DNA from: Armigeres subalbatus
Lineage: Eukaryota > Arthropoda > Insecta > Diptera > Culicidae
Direction of reading: 5' to 3'
Assembly (NCBI RefSeq): GCF_024139115.2
Contig: NC_085141.1
Span: forward strand, 392,880,632 to 392,944,631
Length of the DNA stretch: 64,000 bases
Shown here piece by piece: positions 57,591 through 64,000 of the stretch (positions within the stretch are counted from its first letter, which is position 1; each line of letters opens with the position of its first letter). The notes under the pieces are model-generated. The model saw only the letters and a program-made list of their open reading frames with translations. It was not told the origin of the DNA and did no database searches. The position numbers and the translations under genes are program-made.

Positions 57591-58194
57591 GATTGTACGA
57601 CATTTGCCAGAATGATTTTTGCCAGAAACCCATTTGCCAGAATGCACCGTATGCCAGGAAGCCATTCCGAGAATAGACCATTTGCCAGAATGTACCGTTC
57701 CCTAGAAATGGTAAAACTACGATTATTCCACCAATAATATAGAATGGAAAAAGAATTATATAAAGAAGGTAATTTTGCATAACGGGGATTCGGCATTATT
57801 TACTAATGAAGGGATTCTCGATTTCATTAATTTTCATAAAAGTATTTAACATATTAGACATTTTTCAGAAAGATGGATACTATTTATCGAAAAAAAAAAC
57901 ATTCATATTTGCCTAATACCAAACAAACTATTTACAAATGGATATCATATTTCTTCGCCTCATTCCAGACAAAGATTTCATTTCAAAAAATTAATCATAT
58001 CTACGATTGGATAAATATCAGTTTAAGTCATACTAGACAGCTATTTGCTTTTATTGCAGAAATTTTTAGAACTTAGTCTACGCAAAATGTCGCAAAATAC
58101 ACAAATGAAGGAATCATATCCACAATTGCCATATTCAATTACGGGGACGGGCAATCACCGAAAAAAAGCATCTAGCCTTGCCTTAATCAGAGCA

Positions 58195-58408
58195 AGCGCC
58201 TTTAAAAAATGGATCATATCCACCATTGCTTCATTTCAGACAAACGTCTATTTTTAAAGAAGGGATCACATCCACCATTGCCTTAATTCGGACAAGCGCC
58301 TACTTTTAATAAAGGAACTACGTACATCATTGCCTTAATCCGAACAAGTGCCTTATTTGTAGAAGGGATCATATCCACTATTGCTTTAATCCGGGTAAGC
58401 GCCTTTTT
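58195..58408 (-). repeat. 52-bp interior minisatellite (left of the nested repeat)
   Basis: CATCCACCATTGCCTTAATT and CGGACAAGCGCCTACTTTTA units. They resume at about 58822-58920 after the nested repeat. Same unit as at 12 kb and 31 kb. Confidence 0.85.
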
Positions 58409-58821
58409 GCCTTTCTCGTACAACTAAGTTGTACCGAAAGGCTATCATTTCACTCCGTAAACGAACTTTTTATAGAAGCCTCTGAGACCCATAGTATTAT
58501 TTACCAACCGACTCAGCTCAACGAGCTGAGCACATGTCTGTCTGCCCGTGTGTATGTGTGTGTGTATGTGTGTGCACAAAAGCTATAAAAAACATTAGAC
58601 AACTTTTCGTATAGTAATCCTTAACCGATTTTCTCTCAAGTTTCATTCGACAGGGGACAAAGCTTTGTTGATTACTATTGAATTTTATAACGATCGGTCA
58701 TTGCGTTTAAAAGTTATGAAGAAAATGGTACATCGGACCATTTAAACCCTATATAAGGTTGGTGTCTTAACTAAATGCGAGAAAGGCACCACCAACGCTA
58801 GGTGGATTAATCTGGGTTTTT
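58409..58821 (+). mobile_element. GCCTTTCTCG-bounded repeat, copy 2
   Basis: CTTTTTGCCTTTCTCGTAC to GCGAGAAAGGCACC, then GCTAGGTGGATTAATCTGGG. It is shorter than copy 1 (29380-29952) in the part after the TG-rich tract. It interrupts one 52-bp unit, which fixes its edges to within a few bases. Confidence 0.78.
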
Positions 58822-59189
58822 ATAGAATGAAATGCATCCACCATAGCGTTAATCCGGGCAAGCACCTACTTTCAAAGAAGGGATCACATCCACCATAGCG
58901 TTAATTCGGACAAGCGCCTTCGCCAGTTATGCCAAAAGTTCATGGCGTTGTGATTTATTGCGCAAACTGGGCAAACGCGTGCATGGCAAATAGGAGATGA
59001 CCAATTCTGGGGAATGGTGCATTCTGGCAAACTGCTTTCTAGGGAGTGGTCCATTCTGGCAAAAAGACTTCTGGGGAATGACGTTCTGGCGAATGTCATA
59101 CAACCCTAGATAATTTATCAAGGTAATCGAAATCGGGGAAGGCCCAATCCCATGCCGCAAGGCCGAACAAACCATTAGGCTTAAATCCA

Positions 59190-60145
59190 TATGGCCGCAA
59201 GTTATTTGGCTGAAAGGGTCGTTTGGCCGAAAGGGTCATTATGCCGAAAGGGTCATTATGCCAACAGGGTCATTAGGCCGAAAGGGTCATAAGGCCGAAA
59301 TGATCCCGAAGGGATCATTTGACCGAAAGGGTCATTTGGCCGAGAAGGTAATCTGGCCGAAACGGTCTTTGGACCGAAAAGGTCATTTGGCCGGAAGGGT
59401 CATCTGGCCGAAAGGGTCATTGGGCGAAAGGGTCATTTGAAAAGTGAGAAATTAGGAGTAAGAAGAGAGACGTCTCACGCCTCACTCCTCATTTTATCAC
59501 TTCTCACTGTAAAAAAGAGGAGCACGAAGTGAGTAGTGAGACGTCTTACTACTCACTTCACGCTCCTCATTTTTGTACAGTAAGGCCGTTACAAATATTT
59601 AATTTAAATTATGTCCGACTGGACTCCGAAAGGTCAAGGGGGGGATAATAAAAAATAAATATTAAAATGGAAAAAATCAATAAAACTCCTCGGATTTGTT
59701 AAAGAATGTTTTGAAAATCCTCAAAATCATCCAAAATTTTTGTTGTTGCCCCCTCAAAATATAATTTTTGGGCAAAAAATCCGAAGGGGGGAGACATAAT
59801 TGTTTTTAAATATTTGTATCGGCCTGAGAAGTGAGAAATGAGGAATGAGAATTGAGACGTCTCTCTTCTTACTCCTAATTTCTCACTTTTCAAATGACCT
59901 ATTCGGCCAAATGACCCTTTCGGACAAACGACCCTTTCGGCCAAATGAGACGTCTCTCTTCTTACTTCTAATTTCTCACTTTTCAAATGACCTATTCGTC
60001 CAAATATCCTATTCGGCCTAATGGCCATTTCGGCCAAAAGGCCCTTTCGGTTAAATGACCCTTTCGGCCAAACGACCCTTCCGGCCTACTAACCCTTTTA
60101 GTCAAATGACCCTTTCGGCCAGACGACCCTTTCGTTTTTAAGAAA
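59190..60145. mobile_element. terminal-array element (GGCCGAAAGGGTCATTT words)
   Basis: The left array to about 59435 has over a dozen words GGCCGAAAGGGTCATTT, 16-17 bp apart. The right array 59885-60145 is inverted, with similar words. Between them are AGTGAGAAATTAGGAG and AGACGTCTC segments in both orientations, so the interior is itself palindromic. No target duplication found. It lies in the gypsy relic. Confidence 0.8.
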
Positions 60146-60270
60146 GACGTTTGGTCTTACAAACACTACACCAGAGAGAAAACGCCAACCTTAAGATACA
60201 CTAATCACGTATCATTCTCCTTTCTTATTGTTATTCCTTTCGCTCATTTTCAAACATATCATATTAGTAA

Positions 60271-60486
60271 TTTAAACACAGAGCCGCTACAGATGCTAAA
60301 GAAAAATCTTTCATCAGGATTGATCACCCAATAAATCTCACTACAATAGAGTCTGAAGTAATACGAACTATTAGATTAGTCAGTCAGCTAGATAAGTCTT
60401 TACAAAATTATCATGTGACTAATCAACAACCTCCGACAACTGAAACCGATCCACCCAAAGAGAACAGGGCGGCGGAACACACTTGA
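60271..60486 (+). pseudogene. unassigned open stretch, possibly retroelement-derived
   Basis: An open frame without an ATG ends in TGA at 60484-60486. It includes RIDHPINLTTIESEV and LVSQLDKSLQNYHV. Codon use and composition look protein-like, and it follows the gypsy relic. It could be a gag or env scrap, or nothing. No family recognised. Confidence 0.35.
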
Positions 60487-60807
60487 AAAAGCTTGGAAAC
60501 GGCTTCCCGACTAGAAGGTCATACCAAAATTATAAAAACAAAATTTGTTAGAAACATGGAGTAGGATGTTGTTAAAATATCTTAATTTATATTAAAAATT
60601 ACACTACTTAATACAAAAAGCTTTCAAATTTGGTTATAATTTCGTCACAAATATAACATAATCTGTATAAAAAATTATTACAGAATCAGATTCAAAATAT
60701 ATAGTTTACTGTGCAGTCGGAATTTTTTAAAGGTCGTAATAGGTCTCCAGATTGTTATCAATAATCGGAAATTTTTGTTTCCGTATCAATTTTTTTTTTT
60801 CAATAAT
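60487..60807. other. unassigned DNA
   Basis: About 320 bp, AT-rich; nothing recognised. Confidence 0.45.
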
Positions 60808-61199
60808 ATCCCGAGCAAAGTCTGAAAACATAATGAGAGCATATAGCAAACATCTTTAGATTTTGACATCAAATTGAAATCATAATTTGGTTTCAAATAT
60901 GAATCATCATGATTGATCGCATATTTTGATCTCATTTTGCTGTAGATTTCTAAATTGCATGATCAGACATCCAACAGTATATTTATTTTGTCATCGGAGC
61001 CAATATCAAAATTAGTTTTTGATTTGCTCTCATCGATAGCAGGAATAGTTTTAGATTTGATGGCACAGTAAGAATGTTCTGATATGAATTTTGTTATATT
61101 AATCGTAAAAACTTGCAAAAAGATATCAAATTAAGTATAATCGGCGATTTCACAACATCAAAGCAAGTTATCGATTTGCTCTCAAGCTTTGCTCGGGAT
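60808..61199. mobile_element. 388-bp MITE (CCCGAGCAAAG ends)
   Basis: The element is 60810-61197. Ends CCCGAGCAAAGTCTGA and, inverted, CCCGAGCAAAGCTTGA. AT on both sides (60808-60809 and 61198-61199) fits a 2-bp duplication like those of the other CCC-AGCA elements. The interior is AT-rich and non-coding. Confidence 0.75.
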
Positions 61200-61799
61200 G
61201 AAACTAAGCACACTGCGAATTAGGCAATCTTTCCAACTTATTTTCATGTATTGTGATCTCTTTGGCTGAGAGATTTTGCTACAACTATTTTATTTGCCTA
61301 CTTTTTAGCAATTCGATGTTGGGTATTTTTTAAATCATATTATGATAAAATCTTGATTCATCTTTTGAAAAATAATGTCTACTAAGGAGAAAATTTTTAT
61401 CAAAATAATTTATAAATATCTCAATGTGTTAAAATTGTGATAAGTATTTATTATGCTCTTCTAGTCGGATTGCTCCAGACGCGGACGACCTGCAAATCAT
61501 CAGCAGTACTACAAACCAACTTAATTCCCAGAACAACAAATAAATAATTATAAACAACATGATCAGCAACCGGATAGAGCGAATGACATATGCAATCAAC
61601 GAACTTATTAGCAAGCATAACATAGAAAACGAGATTCTCTATGGCTTCCATTCTCTTGAATGCGATGCTTTAACATTCATACTAAAATACTAGAGGAGAT
61701 CAAAGGCATCATCATATGAACTAGAATTTTGCTCCCGAACAACAAATTACTAACCTTCAAAGAAATACCATTAATTGAATCACTTTTTGCAGAAAAAAA
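61200..61799. other. unassigned AT-rich DNA
   Basis: Short minus frames at 61429-61651 lack motifs. Nothing else recognised. Confidence 0.45.
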
Positions 61800-61812
61800 A
61801 ATCTTCTTCTTC

Positions 61813-61844
<32 letters not shown>

Positions 61845-61860
61845 CTTCTTCTTCTTCTAT
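61800..61860 (+). repeat. (TTC)n microsatellite
   Basis: About 60 bp of CTT/TTC repeats with one interruption (CTTCTACTTC). It is not the tail of the SINE downstream, which lies on the other side in the opposite sense. Confidence 0.92.
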
Positions 61861-61904
61861 GACTCTACATTCCAACCGGAACTTGGCCTGCTTTTCAACC
61901 TAGT

Positions 61905-62227
61905 ATTCTATTAGCATGACTCATGAGGCCCTCCTTAGCCGTGTGGTAAGACGCGCGGCTACAAAGCAAGACCATGCTGAAGGTGGCTGGGTTCGATTCC
62001 CGGTGCCGGTCTAGGCAATTTTCGGATTGGAAATTGTCTCGACTTCTCTGGGCATAAAAGTGTCATCGTGTTAGCCACATGATATACGAATGCAAAAATG
62101 GTAACCTGGTTTAGAAACCTCGCAGTTAATAACTGTGGAAGTGCTTAATGAACACCAAGCTGCGAGGCGGCTCTGTCCCAGTGTGGGGATGTAATGCCAA
62201 TAAAGAAGAAGAAGATTCTATTAGCAT
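61905..62227 (+). mobile_element. tRNA-derived SINE (Feilai type), copy 4
   Basis: The body is 61918-62214. The head includes TTAGCCGTGTGGTAAGACG (one change in the A-box region) and GGTTCGATTCCCGG. It ends in a GAAGAAGAA tail. A perfect 13-bp target duplication ATTCTATTAGCAT lies at 61905-61917 and 62215-62227, the longest of the four copies. Confidence 0.96.
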
Positions 62228-62428
62228 TTCCTCAGTTATTAATTGAAATTAATTTCTCTATGATTAGAACTGAACATCAACATTAGGCATCTCAAATGTA
62301 CCTAGATATGCTGTAAAAATGGACAACACCTGGTTTTCAACGAACACCCTGACAAAATTATACAAGTCAAAGAGGAACTGGATATCAACATTGAAAGATG
62401 CATACACGTTATCCTCAAAAGCACAATG

Positions 62429-62628
62429 CAAGACAAAATTTTCAAAACGACTTATCTGCTTTTGTAAACAAAGATTCAAACGACGATTTGACGAATCTGA
62501 TAGCTCTCCCACGCAAACCAACACCATCAACAGGTAGCGGAATCCTTCCCCTACCTATTGATGGTGTTGGTTTGCGTGAATCTTTGTTTACAAAAGCAGA
62601 TAAGTCGTTTTGAAAATTTTGTCTTGAA
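62429..62628. mobile_element. asymmetric palindrome of about 200 bp
   Basis: Outer arms (AAAATTTTCAAAACGACTTA, CTGCTTTTGTAAACAAAG) and inner arms (CACGCAAACCAACACCATCA) match perfectly in inverted orientation. The left side carries about 30 extra bases (ACGACGATTTGACGAATC and following), so one arm has an insertion or the other a deletion. Confidence 0.85.
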
Positions 62629-62644
62629 TGAGCCATTGCACGGT

Positions 62645-62800
62645 TATCAAAACCATCTTTGGCGGAGTGCAAGAAAACGGTATGTGGTGGCTAAGAATGA
62701 ATTACGAGCTTGCCTTACTCTATAGCAAGCTCAGTACCCAGAAGGTGGCAAAAGCTTGAAAAGATACGATAGGCTGGACATGTTGGCCTTGAACCGTGAA
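62645..62800 (+). pseudogene. LINE C-terminal relic
   Basis: Frame reading TIFGGVQENGMWWLRMNYEL and LLYSKL, then a stop. A shifted AGHVGLE follows. It corresponds to the C-terminal block of the LINEs at 8136 and 40570 (ILGGKQENGIWRRRMNHEL; AGHV). RT core absent. Confidence 0.75.
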
Positions 62801-62829
62801 TTGTGGCGTACACTAAATAAATGAAATGA

Positions 62830-64000
62830 ATCATACGAACAAAAACAAGCTGTAAATTGCACTACAATTTGTCCTAAAATAATTAAATTTGTGCAACTTA
62901 TTTATTTTACAATGTACAAAATTGAGCTTGCAATCTACCGTGCTCCACCTTACTCACACGACCACCACAAGTGGTGCAATTCAATTAATGCAACCATAAA
63001 ATCCAATACCGAGGTGATAAATCTCAAAGCAAATTTTCCCAAGCTCATTCTTTGCTCGTCTGTTGTTTGTTGTTTGCAACTCAATCCTCCGTACACAACA
63101 TCAGGTGGATGGCTTCAAATCGCTCCTGCGGTCTTATGGTGTACCTGCTTCAAAGGATAACGTCAGTGAAAGACTCTTGATTAATTCACCTTCAGCAATG
63201 GTCGTTCAAGTCTTCACGGATTTTGATAAATGATTCGATTTCATGAGAGACAAAAACGTCCTGTAGAACTGTTTATCTATTGTCTTTGCACATCCTGAGT
63301 GTCATCAATTTTCCCCCAAGTGATGTATGGCTAAATCCGACCAGGGTTCTATTGAGACCTCGTTTTCGAGCTGATATCACAGTCTTTCAGAGCGCTTACA
63401 GTAGTTCGGAAGTCACATAAAAAACACATTCTTATTCATCCAGCAGCCGACCGTCGGAATCCCAATCTTCCACCACCCGGGAGCAATGGAACCCACTAAC
63501 TCAACGACTTGCCGGTGGAAAAACCGTAAATAAACAATAGAGGCCACCGAGAGGTTGGATCGGGTGAAAGAGCTCTGGCATCATTCCGGTTCCCAAGTCA
63601 CTCATTCAGGGTGTTTTTTTTTTCCTGGAGAGAGAAGCAAGCAAAAAAGAGTGCACTGGTGCGAAAGCCCAAGCCCCATATCGGAATGTACCACGCTGGA
63701 AGCCTAATAAAACTTGTGATCGAAATTCATGAGCTCAGGCTCGTGCTCAAGGTAGGGAACTGGGTTACAGCCTTCGCTGGCATCGTTGTTGTCCTTGATT
63801 CGGATTTAGTGGAGTAACCGGACGGCCAACCGGAATGGATGTGGTTCGAAGTCGGAGAGCGGCACTGCCGTAAGTTCAATATTTGCGATTCGACTTGGGT
63901 GTGTGCGATATGGAGCTTTGGCTGTGGTCGGTCATCCTATCGAGTAGGCAATAGGCAAACGCCATCAGGATCTGGCTGTAGTGGAAGCAGAATGAGCCTC
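62830..64000. other. unassigned DNA to the right edge
   Basis: No recognised domain in short frames (62891-63160, 63611-63817). 63430-64000 is GC-richer and repeat-free, possibly single-copy host DNA. Confidence 0.4.

Larger units (their letters stand above)
57582..59114. mobile_element. complete terminal-array element with 9-bp TSD, in the gypsy RT
   Basis: The element is 57591-59105. Ends GATTGTACGACATTTGCCAG and, inverted, GGTTGTATGACATTCGCCAG. The first eight bases agree with the tips of the element at 25755. Arrays of CATTTGCCAGAATG/CATTCTGGCAAA words follow (57600-57780 and 58930-59100). The interior holds 52-bp minisatellite units and a nested GCCTTTCTCG repeat. CTAGATAAT at 57582-57590 and 59106-59114 is a perfect 9-bp target duplication inside the gypsy RT frame. 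No transposase. Confidence 0.9.

Overview
The window looks like intergenic or heterochromatic DNA from a culicine mosquito, most likely an Aedes species. I infer this from the very high load of nested transposable elements, four near-full-length tRNA-derived SINEs of the Feilai type described from Aedes, non-LTR and LTR retrotransposon relics of insect type, and dense MITEs. I find no convincing host protein-coding gene. All recognisable protein homology belongs to mobile elements: two decayed APE-type LINEs, two or three further LINE 3' relics, a BEL/Pao gag-protease block, a Ty3/gypsy reverse transcriptase scrap and a mariner N-terminal scrap.

Layout. 1-4965: a 23-bp satellite whose orientation flips twice, then decays. 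4966-7833: unassigned. 7834-11790: a minus-strand SINE beside a minus-strand LINE that carries a foldback MITE inside its reverse transcriptase. 11796-13675: three arrays of short CATTTGGC-like words and a 52-bp minisatellite. 14129-15960: a SINE, then AT-rich GATTTGGATT low-complexity DNA holding two hairpin elements. 16131-18495: an inverted-repeat element split by a second element whose core is a (GGAAGAA)n heptamer tract. 18965-25235: small MITEs, a mariner relic and a LINE 3' relic. 25755-27517: a complete terminal-array element with a 9-bp target duplication. 28766-34118: a SINE, a GCCTTTCTCG-bounded repeat, and a 3.5-kb TTA-flanked Harbinger-like element containing another terminal-array element. 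34160-38187: a Helitron-like scrap, a hairpin and a BEL/Pao gag-protease remnant. 40570-44390: a plus-strand LINE interrupted by a clean solo LTR. 45010-53160: an old minisatellite broken up by two tRNA-like SINEs, three inverted-repeat elements and a 3.3-kb hAT-like element. 53283-53694: a long near-perfect palindrome. 55950-60145: a gypsy relic split by two terminal-array elements. 60810-62800: a MITE, a SINE, an asymmetric palindrome and a LINE relic.

The strongest candidate for something under-described is a superfamily of non-autonomous elements seen at about 11.8, 25.8, 30.8, 57.6 and 59.2 kb, with relatives at 13.0, 13.5, 16.4 and 19.0 kb. Their terminal inverted repeats are ordered arrays of a short word sharing a CATTTGGC/CATTCGGC-like core. 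Several carry the same roughly 52-bp interior minisatellite. Where boundaries are clear they are flanked by 9-bp target-site duplications. None carries a transposase, so they must be mobilised in trans. All boundaries and homologies here were read by eye; no database search was run.
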